Shown piece by piece: positions 54,891 to 63,976 of a stretch of 64,000 bases of DNA; position 1 is the stretch's first letter; the number at the start of each line of letters is the position of its first letter. The notes beneath the pieces were generated by a model that was given only the letters and a program-made list of their open reading frames with translations, had not been told where the DNA came from and made no database searches. The translations under genes were made by a program, and so were the position numbers. The DNA lies in the NCBI GenBank assembly GCA_039803545.1, contig JBDRYS010000004.1, positions 18,421 through 82,420 of the forward strand, written 5' to 3'. The stretch comes from a candidate division WOR-3 bacterium (GTDB taxonomy: Bacteria > Hydrothermota > Hydrothermia > UBA1063).

Positions 54891-55578
54891 AAAGTTCCTT
54901 TACTTCTTGATTTTGTTAGCCTTTAGTTTCTTTATCTACGCAGTAATATCTGCCTATTTCCCCTTCGGTGAAAATACCCTTACGGGTGTTGCAAAATACT
55001 ATGTGGATAATGGAGTCAAGGACCTCGGAGGGATCAACATTATTACCTCCATTGTTACCGTCTACAGAGGATTTGATACCCTCGGCGAGGTAACAGTCCT
55101 GTTTTTATCGGTAACGGCCCTCGCCTTCACCCTTTTGGGATTTAAGGTGGAGAGTAGGGTTTTACCTGATCTCACCTTGATAATGGAGACAGGCGGAAGG
55201 TATCTGGCACCCCTTATTATGTTGCTTGGAGCCTACATATTCCTCCATGGTCACCTTACACCAGGTGGTGGGTTCCCGGGCGGCGTAAATATTGCGACTG
55301 CCTTCCTACTCCTTCTTGTTACTCAAAGGAGTTATAAACTGAGGAAGATACACCTTACTGTTACCGAAGCCCTTGCAGGCTCTCTTTATGTCATCGTCGG
55401 CCTTGTGGGCCTTTACTATGTGAGGTCTTTTCTTGGGAATTTCTTGCAGACTGGAAAGCCTGGATACATTGTGAGTGCGGGAATTATCCCCATTATTTAC
55501 CTTTTGATTGGATTTAAAGTGGGTAGTGAAATGACCGCTGCGCTTAAAAACCTCAAGGAGGGTGGGGATGAACATTGA
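54883..55578 (+). CDS. Mbx subunit F (MbhE+MnhB-like)
   Basis: 231 residues. The first 95 residues resemble MbhE (LGGINIITSIVTVYRGFDTLGE). The rest is MrpB-like (HGHLTPGGGFPGGVNIATAFLL, a key ion-path region). Mbh has separate E and F genes; here they are joined. Six or seven membrane segments. Confidence 0.87.
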   Translation: MIRKFLYFLILLAFSFFIYAVISAYFPFGENTLTGVAKYYVDNGVKDLGGINIITSIVTVYRGFDTLGEVTVLFLSVTALAFTLLGFKVESRVLPDLTLIMETGGRYLAPLIMLLGAYIFLHGHLTPGGGFPGGVNIATAFLLLLVTQRSYKLRKIHLTVTEALAGSLYVIVGLVGLYYVRSFLGNFLQTGKPGYIVSAGIIPIIYLLIGFKVGSEMTAALKNLKEGGDEH

Positions 55579-55924
55579 GAGTTTGATTTTTTATGGGGTT
55601 CCTATTTACCTCATTTTTATGGGCATTCTCGTGGTTTTGACCACTAAAAATCTCTTCAAAATGCTTTTGGGCCTATCCCTTATGGACAGTGGTATCAACG
55701 TCCTTATTGTTGCCCTTGGTTATGTCAAAGGTGGAACAACCCCTATATTCTCTGAATATCCGAAAATTTACGAAAAGGTAGTCGACCCTGTACCCCCTGC
55801 CCTTGTACTAACAGCCATTGTGATCGGTCTTGCTTTTCTTGGCCTTGGTCTTTCCATTGCAATTAGAATCAAGGAAAAGTATGGAACTGTTAACGTAGAA
55901 AAACTAAAGGAGCTAAAATGGTAA
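55568..55924 (+). CDS. Mbx subunit G (MnhC/NuoK-like)
   Basis: 118 residues from ATG 55568 (AAGGAGG upstream), three helices. TTKNLFKMLLGLSLMDSGINVLIVALGY and VPPALVLTAIVIGLAFLGLGL match MrpC, the homologue of complex I NuoK. Confidence 0.9.
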   Translation: MNIESLIFYGVPIYLIFMGILVVLTTKNLFKMLLGLSLMDSGINVLIVALGYVKGGTTPIFSEYPKIYEKVVDPVPPALVLTAIVIGLAFLGLGLSIAIRIKEKYGTVNVEKLKELKW

Positions 55925-57354
55925 ACCCAATTTTAATCATCGCCTTTTTACTTCTCTTTGCCTTTTTGATGCCGTTACTGGCCCTTTTGCATAAGAGGCT
56001 TCCCAGCGTTGTCGCACTCTTACTGCCCGCTTTCAATCTCTATGTAGGGGTGACTTACTTTTTGAAGATGGAGTTCATTCCACTGATTATCAAGACAGGA
56101 GGTTTTAGGCCGCCCTTTGGGATTAACTTAGCCATCGATCACTTCTCCCTCTTTTTCTTGATCCTTGTCAATGTTGTAGCCCTGTTTATCGCCTTTTCCT
56201 ACCTTCTCGAGGAACAGGATTACAAGTTCCATATGCTATTTCTTTTAAACCTTCTCGGTGCATCGGGCATTATCCTCACGGGCGATCTTTTCAACTCCTT
56301 CGTCTTTTTGGAGATTTTTGCCATTTCCGCCTACGCATTGGCGGCGTCGAAGAGGGAGAAGCATGCCCTTGAAGGTGCTGTCAAATACTTGGTTGTCGGC
56401 AGTATCGGCTCTTCTTTCTATCTCCTTGGGGTTTTCCTTCTTTATAAGGTAACGGGTTCTCTCAATATGGCCTTCATCGCTTCCAGTTTACAGGGAGAAA
56501 AGAGCGGGATTGTTTACCTTGCAGGAATGTTTATGCTTTTTGGTCTCTTTGTGGAAACGGAACTTTTCCCGCTTAATACTTGGGCTCCCGATGTTTATCA
56601 GGGTGCTTATAACCGGATTGCCGCTCAATTTTCATCCATCATATCTAAGGCTGCAATTTACCTTATGTTCCGAATCGTTTTCTTCCTTTTTGACGATCCA
56701 CTGTTTTATAAACTCCTTATTGTGATGGGGATTATCACCTTCGTTATAGCCGAATTTAATGCCCTTGTTCAAAAGGACTTGAAGCGGATGTTAGGTTATT
56801 CATCCATTGGACAGATGGGGCTTGCGGTTCTTGCCTTTGCTCTTTACGGAATTACATCTCATCCTGAGGCCTTCTTTACCGCGTTGCTCCTTGTAGTAAA
56901 TCATGCAATTAGCAAGGCAATGATTTTCACCAATTTAGAAAATATGCCAGAATATGCCCAGGTCGATACAGGCAAGGCAAATCCCTTCTCAAGCCTTATG
57001 TTTACCGTTGGTGCCCTTTCGGTGATGGGATTTCCCTTTACCCTTGGGTTCTGGGCGAAAATTGAGGTACTGGGAATTCTGCTCAGGTCAAATATTCTCT
57101 GGCTCTTCTTCTTGATACTGATCCTCTTTATGGTGGAAGCCTTCTACTACTTCAGGGTAATCAGCAACCTTATGAGAAGCGAAGTTGTTTCAGTAAAACT
57201 CAATCCCTTATTAACTGTATCCCTTGTAGTCTTTGCCCTTTTCCTTCTCTACCAGGGATTCTATCCGGTTCAAACTTTTATTTGGACAAATAAAGCCTTA
57301 AATGCCTTTCTCAACAAGGCGATTTATATTAGCACAATTACGGGAGGGTTGTAA
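55918..57354 (+). CDS. Mbx subunit H (MnhD/NuoN-like antiporter subunit)
   Basis: 478 residues with about fourteen helices. The ion-path residues lie in FVFLEIFAISAYAL (Glu), ETELFPLNTWAPDVYQGA (Lys/His-rich helix region) and QKDLKRMLGYSSIGQMG. It is the first of two adjacent antiporter-like pumps. Confidence 0.92.
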   Translation: MVNPILIIAFLLLFAFLMPLLALLHKRLPSVVALLLPAFNLYVGVTYFLKMEFIPLIIKTGGFRPPFGINLAIDHFSLFFLILVNVVALFIAFSYLLEEQDYKFHMLFLLNLLGASGIILTGDLFNSFVFLEIFAISAYALAASKREKHALEGAVKYLVVGSIGSSFYLLGVFLLYKVTGSLNMAFIASSLQGEKSGIVYLAGMFMLFGLFVETELFPLNTWAPDVYQGAYNRIAAQFSSIISKAAIYLMFRIVFFLFDDPLFYKLLIVMGIITFVIAEFNALVQKDLKRMLGYSSIGQMGLAVLAFALYGITSHPEAFFTALLLVVNHAISKAMIFTNLENMPEYAQVDTGKANPFSSLMFTVGALSVMGFPFTLGFWAKIEVLGILLRSNILWLFFLILILFMVEAFYYFRVISNLMRSEVVSVKLNPLLTVSLVVFALFLLYQGFYPVQTFIWTNKALNAFLNKAIYISTITGGL

Positions 57355-59162
57355 TGTATAACATAAGTTTGGCCCTTTTGTCCATTTTGCTCGGGGCTTT
57401 GGTTTTCTTTGGCACCCTTTCCCATAAAGCCTTAAGGATCGCTTCACTCGTTGTTGGAATCCTTTCAATATTGGCCTTTACCTTTCTATACCTCAAACCC
57501 GGCTCCTTAGAAATTGTTAAACTCGGCGTTTTTGCTATGTCCTTTAATTTGACAGAAGTTTCCCAGTTTTTCCTCTGGATCATTATTGCGTCCTTTGTCC
57601 TTTCCCTCTTTTCTCTTTTGCACGAAGAGAGAAGTGCCTTCTTCTACCTTTACTATTTCTTAGCCTTTGGGTTTGCTGCACTGACGGTTATGGCCAACGA
57701 TCTCTTAACTCTTTATATGAATTTTGAGCTTATGTCCCTTTCCGTCTTTGCCATACTCCTTCTCGGAGTGAGGGGAAATACGAAGGAAATAGCCTTTAAG
57801 TATATGGTTTATTCCCTTGTTGGTGCCTATTTTTACTTGGGAGGACTTTTCCTTAAATTCAGATACTCGGGCAATATTGGTTTCGGACCCATTGTAGGGG
57901 CTTCGACCTTAACACAGATTGGTATCTTTGCGCTCCTTGCTCTTCCATTCCTCGTCAAAATTGCCACAATGCCTTTCCACAATTGGGCACCCGATGCCTA
58001 CTATTCTGCCTCTGATTCCTTCACTGTTTTCTTCTCAGCGGGATTATCGAAGGTCGGTGTGTATGGACTCGCAATATTAATCCTTAAAACCTTTACTGAA
58101 CTTTTCAAGAATAACATTTATCTCCCTGAAGTCATAGCCTGGATCGGTGGAATAACTGCCCTCCTTGGAGGGATTTATGCCTTTATGTCGGATGATGCCA
58201 AAAAGCTTCTCGCCTATTCCAGTATCAGCCAGCTGGGCTATGTTCTTGTTGGGCTTGGCCTTTTCACTCCCTATTCCTTTTCTGCAGGAATTTTCCACTC
58301 TGTCGCCCATTTCGTTTTTGAAGGGGTTTTGTTTGTCACAGTGGCTGCAGTGATTCACAGAGTGGGCACTTCCGATCTACGCAAGATGGGTGGACTTATA
58401 AAGAAGATGCCCATTTCCTTTATTGGCTTACTTTTTGGTATCATCGCCGGATCTGGAATTCCACCAACGGTAGGGTTCCCAGGCAAGTGGCTCCTCTATG
58501 AAGCCATCATAATGAAGGGTGACCTCTTCCTTGTGAGCCTCATCTTTTTTGCCTCGATAACGGCCTTCCTTTACTCCTATAAGCTCGTCCATTCCATTTT
58601 CCTTGGTAAACTTCATAAGGAGCATAGGAATGTAAAGGAAGCACCTTTGGGATACGTTATCGCAACTATCCTCTTCCTTGTGCCCCTCATTGTGTTCGGG
58701 GTCTTTCCTGGAGTCCTTTTTGAAAAAATCTACGCCTTTACAAAGCCTGTATTCAACCATGATGCCTTTTTCACCCTTGACAGCCTGAAGACTCAGATTG
58801 GTTTCGCAAAGATGACAGTGGCTGGCATTACCCTCGTATCCATGTTTGTGATCAGTTTTATCCTTTACCTTATTTCTGGGAGGTCTTACAGAGCGAAACA
58901 GGAAGATAATTACACGGCGGGTGAATGGGTCGATGAAGATTTCGCTTCCCACTATGCCCAGGAATTTTACGGCTTTATGAGGAAGGCTTTTGGAAAACTC
59001 CTGGATTTGAGCGCTGAGAAATTCTGGAATGGAGTTCTGTCGATTTTTAAGGCAGTTGCTGAGATGACAAGAAGGATCTACACGGGGGATGTTAGGGATT
59101 ATGCCCTGTACCTTCTATTCTTTTTGATAGTTTTGGTATTTTTGGTGGGAGGTAGGCTATGA
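57354..59162 (+). CDS. Mbx subunit H' (second antiporter-like subunit)
   Basis: 602 residues, about sixteen helices. YMNFELMSLSVFAILLLG, KIATMPFHNWAPDAYYSA and DDAKKLLAYSSISQLGYVL are pump motifs. A C-terminal soluble-helix extension includes NYTAGEWVDEDFASHYAQ, as in HyfB/Mbx H'-type proteins. A second pump is a mark of Mbx against Mbh and could allow more ions per electron pair. Confidence 0.88.
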   Translation: MYNISLALLSILLGALVFFGTLSHKALRIASLVVGILSILAFTFLYLKPGSLEIVKLGVFAMSFNLTEVSQFFLWIIIASFVLSLFSLLHEERSAFFYLYYFLAFGFAALTVMANDLLTLYMNFELMSLSVFAILLLGVRGNTKEIAFKYMVYSLVGAYFYLGGLFLKFRYSGNIGFGPIVGASTLTQIGIFALLALPFLVKIATMPFHNWAPDAYYSASDSFTVFFSAGLSKVGVYGLAILILKTFTELFKNNIYLPEVIAWIGGITALLGGIYAFMSDDAKKLLAYSSISQLGYVLVGLGLFTPYSFSAGIFHSVAHFVFEGVLFVTVAAVIHRVGTSDLRKMGGLIKKMPISFIGLLFGIIAGSGIPPTVGFPGKWLLYEAIIMKGDLFLVSLIFFASITAFLYSYKLVHSIFLGKLHKEHRNVKEAPLGYVIATILFLVPLIVFGVFPGVLFEKIYAFTKPVFNHDAFFTLDSLKTQIGFAKMTVAGITLVSMFVISFILYLISGRSYRAKQEDNYTAGEWVDEDFASHYAQEFYGFMRKAFGKLLDLSAEKFWNGVLSIFKAVAEMTRRIYTGDVRDYALYLLFFLIVLVFLVGGRL

Positions 59163-60046
59163 AGATTTTATTACTCCTTGGGTACTGGATTCTGGTGATC
59201 ATTATGGGCCTTTTGTATATGGGAATTGCCCGTAAAGTAACGGCAAGGATCCAGAATCGTTATGGACCCCCTTTCTATCAAGCGTTCCTCGATGTTCTCA
59301 AGCTCTTTTCTAAGAGGGAAACCGCATCTCACGGTGTTATGCATTCCCTTGGACCTGTGATTGCCTTTGCAGGTATTTCTACCACCCTCCTTTTCCTTCC
59401 ACTGGGAAAGGGCGCTCCCATTCTCCACTTTCAAGGGGATCTGTTTGTATTTCTCTATCTTATAGTTATTGGACCCCTTGGTATGGCCCTTGGAGCAGGC
59501 GAGTCTAACAACCCTAATGCAACCATTGGAATTGCAAGGGCTCTCTCCCTCATGCTGGGCTACGAAATTATTCTCTTTATGGCGACTTTACCCGTTTTTG
59601 TGCACTTTAAGACTGCTTCAATTTACGAAGTTATCCTTAAACAAGGTGCATTTCCCAATTGGGCGGGCATAAAATTTCCTCTCTCAATGTTGGGTGGCCT
59701 TATAGCATTGCAAGGACTCCTGGGTGAGAAACCCTTTGATCAGCCCATCGCACCCCATGAAATAGCCTCCGGTCCAATGGTGGAGTATGGCGGAAAATAC
59801 CTTGGCCTTCTTCAACTCTGGCATGCAGTAGGTATAATTGTGGAGACTGGGTTATTCATCGATGTCTTCTTTGGTCCACAGAACATCCTGTGGTTCTTCT
59901 TAGGGACCTTTATTGCCTTTATGCTGGCAGTGGTAATTAATGCGGTTATGCCAAGGTTTAGAATTGAACAGGCCATTAGATTTTACTGGGGAGTTCCCCT
60001 TTTACTCGTTGTTCTTGGGATTCTTCAATATTACCTCTGGAGGTGA
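59159..60046 (+). CDS. Mbx subunit M (NuoH-like)
   Basis: 295 residues, eight helices. RIQNRYGPPFYQAFLDVLKLFSKRE and EKPFDQPIAPHEIASGPMVEYGGKYLGL are the NuoH/EchB motifs that link quinone-site-like cavity and pumps. In Mbx, M precedes J, as here; in Mbh it follows L. Confidence 0.92.
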   Translation: MKILLLLGYWILVIIMGLLYMGIARKVTARIQNRYGPPFYQAFLDVLKLFSKRETASHGVMHSLGPVIAFAGISTTLLFLPLGKGAPILHFQGDLFVFLYLIVIGPLGMALGAGESNNPNATIGIARALSLMLGYEIILFMATLPVFVHFKTASIYEVILKQGAFPNWAGIKFPLSMLGGLIALQGLLGEKPFDQPIAPHEIASGPMVEYGGKYLGLLQLWHAVGIIVETGLFIDVFFGPQNILWFFLGTFIAFMLAVVINAVMPRFRIEQAIRFYWGVPLLLVVLGILQYYLWR

Positions 60047-60048
60047 AA

Positions 60049-60558
60049 ATGGGACTTTTTAAAATTTCTCAAGGAAGATCTTTGTGGATGGTACATTTCT
60101 GCACGGGATGCGGGGCGGTAGAGATGCCCCCAACGATGACCTCTCGATTTGATATGGAGAGGTTTGGTATTGCTCCGATGGCTACCCCCAGGCAGGCTGA
60201 TGTTCTCCTCATTACGGGTTATCTTACTGTTAAAACGCTAAAAAGGGTAATTATGGTATACGAACAAATGCCAACTCCAAGATATGTGATAGGCTTTGGC
60301 TCCTGTACTGTTAATGGTGGAATTTACTGGGATTCCTACAATGTCATCAAGAATCTTGATCTTTACATTCCCGTTGACCTCTACATCTTTGGTTGTATGC
60401 CACGCCCTGAGTCTATCCTTGACGCTTTTCTTAAGTTGAGAAAGATGATTGAAGAGGGTAAGGCCAATAAGTGGAAAGATTACATTGAACGATACGACTG
60501 GTACAAGCAAAATCAGGCGAAGCTTTTTGATGTAAACAAATGGAGAGTACAAAAATGA
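60049..60558 (+). CDS. Mbx subunit J (NuoB-like small subunit)
   Basis: 169 residues from ATG 60049 (GGAGGTGAAA upstream). The proximal 4Fe-4S ligands are CTGC, GSC in IGFGSCTVNGGIYWDS, and GCMPRPE. CTGCGAVEMPPTMTSRFDME resembles Mbx small subunits more than true hydrogenases. It passes electrons to the large subunit. Confidence 0.9.
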   Translation: MGLFKISQGRSLWMVHFCTGCGAVEMPPTMTSRFDMERFGIAPMATPRQADVLLITGYLTVKTLKRVIMVYEQMPTPRYVIGFGSCTVNGGIYWDSYNVIKNLDLYIPVDLYIFGCMPRPESILDAFLKLRKMIEEGKANKWKDYIERYDWYKQNQAKLFDVNKWRVQK

Positions 60559-61091
60559 AAATGGAAGAGAAAGTTGTTGAAGAATTGAAGAATATCCTGG
60601 GAAACCTCGGAGAAGTCTGGATTCAAAGGGAAAAGAGGGTTTATGCAAAGGTACCAAAGAACCTTGTCCTTCCCCTTTTGGCCTTTCTGAAAGATAAAGG
60701 TTTTCATCAGCTGACTGCCATTACCTGTGTGGATTGGCTCAAAAAAGGGAAATTTGAACTTATTTACAACCTTTTCAGTTTAAATTACGAAGGTGTTCAT
60801 GTTTTCATCAAGACAGAGCTTGAGCGGGACAAAGAAACAATGTCATCGGCCATTGAAATTTATCCGATGGCCTTCGATTACGAGAGGGAAATCCACGAAA
60901 TGTTTGGAATCGTCTTTGAAGGGCATCCAAGGCTTGATAATTTCATCCTTGAGGACTGGGATGGTCCACCTCCTATGAGGAAGGATTTTGATACTGCAAA
61001 GTATGTCGAAGAAAAGTACGGTGTGAAGGACTATACTGAGGAGTTATGGAAACGCAAGGAACAGCCCTACAGGGAGGAGAAAGATGAGTAG
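60555..61091 (+). CDS. Mbx subunit K (NuoC-like)
   Basis: 178 residues from ATG 60555, sharing ATGA with the stop of subunit J. FDYEREIHEMFGIVFEGHPRLDNFILED is the 30-kDa subunit signature. It is a structural partner of subunit L. Confidence 0.9.
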   Translation: MKMEEKVVEELKNILGNLGEVWIQREKRVYAKVPKNLVLPLLAFLKDKGFHQLTAITCVDWLKKGKFELIYNLFSLNYEGVHVFIKTELERDKETMSSAIEIYPMAFDYEREIHEMFGIVFEGHPRLDNFILEDWDGPPPMRKDFDTAKYVEEKYGVKDYTEELWKRKEQPYREEKDE

Positions 61092-62202
61092 AGTGAGAGA
61101 GTTCGATTTTGAATATTTCATTGGACCTGCCCATCCGGGTGTCACCGGAAATATGAGTTACCATATCTGGGCAGAAGGGGATACCATTGTTCAGATAGAA
61201 CCAAATTTAGGTTATCTTCATAGGGCTTTCGAAAAATTGATTGAGAGGAGGATGTGGCTTAAGAACTTCCCTTTGATTCCCAGAATTTGCGTGCCTGACC
61301 CCGATGTCAACGAAGTCCTTTATGCTATGGCGATTGAGAAACTTATGGGTATCGAGGCTCCTTTAAGGGCACAGTATTTAAGGGTGTTTATGTTAGAGAT
61401 GTCGAGAATGGCTTCCTACCTCTTCTACTTCGGCGGCGTGGCAGGTGCCTTGGGGCTCTATACTTTACCCAACTGGTCAATTGGTGACAGGGACTATATT
61501 CTCGACCGTTTTGAGGAAATTTCTGGTCACAGGATTTACCACATTTACCAAACCATTGGAGGCGTGAGAAGGGATATCCCCGATCCGGGTTATAAGGACA
61601 GGGTAATGGAGCTTATGGATTACCTTGAGAAGAGACTAAAAGATTATGACAAAGTCTTCTTTGAGCATCCCATTTTCAAGAAAAGGGCAAAGGGAGTAGG
61701 GGTTGTCGATAAGGAAACCGCCCTTAAGTTTAGCGTTACCGGTCCCAATTTGAGGGCGGCTGGAGTACCTTATGATGTAAGGAAGGTAGAACCTTATCTT
61801 GTCTATGATAGGTTAGAGTTTAATGTTCCACAGGTATTTACTGATGGCGATGTCTATTCAAGGGTGATGCAGAGAAGGTTGGAGTTTGAAGAGTCAATAA
61901 AGATCGTGAGGCAAGTGATGGAGAATTTGCCAGAAGGTCCTGTAAACATAAAGCTCAGGAATCCTTTCGAGATCAGGGTGCCCGAGGGTGAAATCTATGT
62001 GAAGGTTGAATCATCGAAGGGTGAGTACGGATTTTACTTAGTATCGGATGGTGATGTTAAGCCTTACAGACTTCACGTAAGGGGACCAAGCTTTTCCCAT
62101 GGATTGCAACTGGTAAGACACATCGGACCTGGAACAAACATTGCGGATATTTCACCCATTTTGTTCAGTCTTGATATTTGTCCACCAGATGCAGAGAGGT
62201 GA
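61084..62202 (+). CDS. Mbx subunit L (NuoD-like large subunit, CxxD motifs)
   Basis: 372 residues. GPAHPGVTG starts the chain and RLEFNVPQV, FSVTGPNLRAAGVPYDVR follow. In a [NiFe] hydrogenase two CxxC motifs bind the metal site. Here both are CxxD: C69-V-P-D72 and, at the C-terminus, C366-P-P-D369. From what I recall, the Pyrococcus Mbx/Mbs large subunit has the same change, and that enzyme reduces sulfane sulfur, not protons. So a hydrogenase role is unlikely. The active site may hold a modified metal centre or none. Confidence 0.9.
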   Translation: MSRVREFDFEYFIGPAHPGVTGNMSYHIWAEGDTIVQIEPNLGYLHRAFEKLIERRMWLKNFPLIPRICVPDPDVNEVLYAMAIEKLMGIEAPLRAQYLRVFMLEMSRMASYLFYFGGVAGALGLYTLPNWSIGDRDYILDRFEEISGHRIYHIYQTIGGVRRDIPDPGYKDRVMELMDYLEKRLKDYDKVFFEHPIFKKRAKGVGVVDKETALKFSVTGPNLRAAGVPYDVRKVEPYLVYDRLEFNVPQVFTDGDVYSRVMQRRLEFEESIKIVRQVMENLPEGPVNIKLRNPFEIRVPEGEIYVKVESSKGEYGFYLVSDGDVKPYRLHVRGPSFSHGLQLVRHIGPGTNIADISPILFSLDICPPDAER

Positions 62203-62205
62203 GCC

Positions 62206-63969
62206 ATGAATATGAACTTCAAATTTTTAGATGCTTTGAAATTCCTTGTAAGGAAACCCCACACCGTGAGGGTTCCTTTTGAGAAGAAAGAACCCGCGAG
62301 ACGGTACAGGGGAATTCACTCCAACGACTGGGAACTCTGCGTGGGGTGTGGAAATTGTGCGAAGATTTGCACCTGTCAGGCCATCGAAATGGTAGAGGTT
62401 CCTGGGTTACCGGAAAGGCCAGGTGATTCGGGATTAAGACCTAAGATCGATTATGGTAGATGTAGCTACTGCGGTCAGTGTGTTGATGTTTGTCCAACGG
62501 GTTCCCTTAAATTGACAAACTTTTACAATATTGTGACCCCAAATAAGGAAGAGTTTGTTATAATTCCTACGAAGGAGCTGGATACAGGGCCTGGGACTGG
62601 TTGGGAGATGGGCGAGTCTCATTTCCTCGATTTTGAAAGGGTTGAAATGCCCGAGAGGTCGGCTAATGAGAGAATCAAGGACTTTGACTGGATTCTTAAA
62701 GGATTTACCCCTGAAGAAGCCCATTTAGAGTCTGTTAGATGTCTCGGATGCGCCCTTTGCGTACAGGGCTGCCCTACAGGTATGTACATTCCCGAGTATA
62801 TCAGAGAGATAAGGAGTGGAAACTATCGAAAGGCCCTCGAATGGATGAATATAAACAATCCTTTGGCCGAGGTTTGTGGTATCATTTGCACCCACAGATG
62901 TGAAAATGCCTGCGTATATTCGAAGAAAGGAGATCCTATTCAGATTAGATACCTTAAAGGTTTTGCAACCATGCAAATTGACGATTATGGCGCGGTTCTT
63001 GGATATGCCAAGGAGAAGGGAAGAGGTAAGGTGGCTGTTATTGGAGCGGGTCCCGCAGGCCTCTCTGCTGCCTACTATTTACGCAGGAACGGGGTAGATG
63101 TAACCATTTTCGAGGCAAAGGATAAGCCGGGTGGAATGTTGAGGTACGGAATCCCCCGTTATCGTTTACCGGAAAAGACCCTTGCCAAAGAAATTAAATT
63201 TATCATAGAACAGGGCGTAGAAATCAAGTACAATACCCACGTGGGTAAGGATGTTAAGTTTGAGGAACTATTCCATAATTATGATGCCGTTTTTCTCGGA
63301 GCTGGTTACCAGGTTGGGCAGAAGATGGGGATCAAGGGAGAGGACTTAGATGGAGTGATGGATGCTGTTACATTCCTGAGAAAGGTTAGTGAAGGTGAAA
63401 GAGTTTCTGTTGGTGAGAAGGTGCTTGTGATCGGTGGTGGAGATACAGCGATGGATTCATCGAGGACGGCGTTGAGACTCGGTGCTAAAGAAGTGATTAT
63501 TTCTTATAGGAGAAGAGTTGAGGATATGCCCGCCTCCCATGAGGAGAGAGAGGAGGCCCTTGCAGAAGGTGTTAAATTCATGCCCCAAACGCTGCCAATA
63601 GAAATCGAAAGGAGAGGGAACAAACTGGTGGTAAAATACTGCGATTGTGAAATGGTCTATGAAGAGGGTGCAAAGCGGCCAAAACCCATTCCTATTTACG
63701 AAAAGACCTATGAAATGGAAGTGGATACCGTGATAATGGCCATTGGCCAGGGGCCCGATCTGAGTTTCTTGCCTGAAGATGTAAAAAGTAAACTCAGGTT
63801 CAACAGGGCTGGTAACAAGATACTGGTGAACGAGAATATGATGACCGATGTTCCCGGGTTATTCGCAGGAGGTGACCTTGTTACTAAGAGGGCGGATGCT
63901 ATAAGTGCTATAGCAACAGGGAGGAAGGCAGCACTCGGGATTTTAAAATATCTTGAGGCAAAGAAGTAA
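62206..63969 (+). CDS. Mbx subunit N (NuoI-like) fused to a GltD/NfnB-like NAD(P)H oxidoreductase
   Basis: 587 residues. Residues 1-115 form the NuoI/MbxN ferredoxin domain (C45-C48-C51-C55 and C86-C89-C92-C96). Residues about 150-587 are a GltD/NfnB-type flavoprotein: Cys pairs C179-C189 and C224-C236 for two more clusters, FAD site [12 protein letters not shown] (278-289), and a second Rossmann [10 protein letters not shown] with SYRRR, which suggests NADP(H). MbxN is normally about 130-200 residues and accepts electrons from ferredoxin. The fusion would wire NAD(P)H straight into the membrane complex. It is the last gene of the operon, followed by a hairpin. Confidence 0.93.
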   Translation: MNMNFKFLDALKFLVRKPHTVRVPFEKKEPARRYRGIHSNDWELCVGCGNCAKICTCQAIEMVEVPGLPERPGDSGLRPKIDYGRCSYCGQCVDVCPTGSLKLTNFYNIVTPNKEEFVIIPTKELDTGPGTGWEMGESHFLDFERVEMPERSANERIKDFDWILKGFTPEEAHLESVRCLGCALCVQGCPTGMYIPEYIREIRSGNYRKALEWMNINNPLAEVCGIICTHRCENACVYSKKGDPIQIRYLKGFATMQIDDYGAVLGYAKEKGRGKVAVIGAGPAGLSAAYYLRRNGVDVTIFEAKDKPGGMLRYGIPRYRLPEKTLAKEIKFIIEQGVEIKYNTHVGKDVKFEELFHNYDAVFLGAGYQVGQKMGIKGEDLDGVMDAVTFLRKVSEGERVSVGEKVLVIGGGDTAMDSSRTALRLGAKEVIISYRRRVEDMPASHEEREEALAEGVKFMPQTLPIEIERRGNKLVVKYCDCEMVYEEGAKRPKPIPIYEKTYEMEVDTVIMAIGQGPDLSFLPEDVKSKLRFNRAGNKILVNENMMTDVPGLFAGGDLVTKRADAISAIATGRKAALGILKYLEAKK

Positions 63970-63976
63970 ACAAAGA

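Noticed and set aside
58428..58952. Minus-strand 174-codon frame inside subunit H'
   Set aside because: Antisense shadow of a conserved membrane protein gene with clear motifs.
61084..62202. Annotation of the large subunit as a [NiFe] hydrogenase or as complex I NuoD
   Set aside because: Both metal motifs are CxxD, not CxxC, and gene order with H' and M before J fits Mbx. Complex I NuoD lacks these cysteines altogether.
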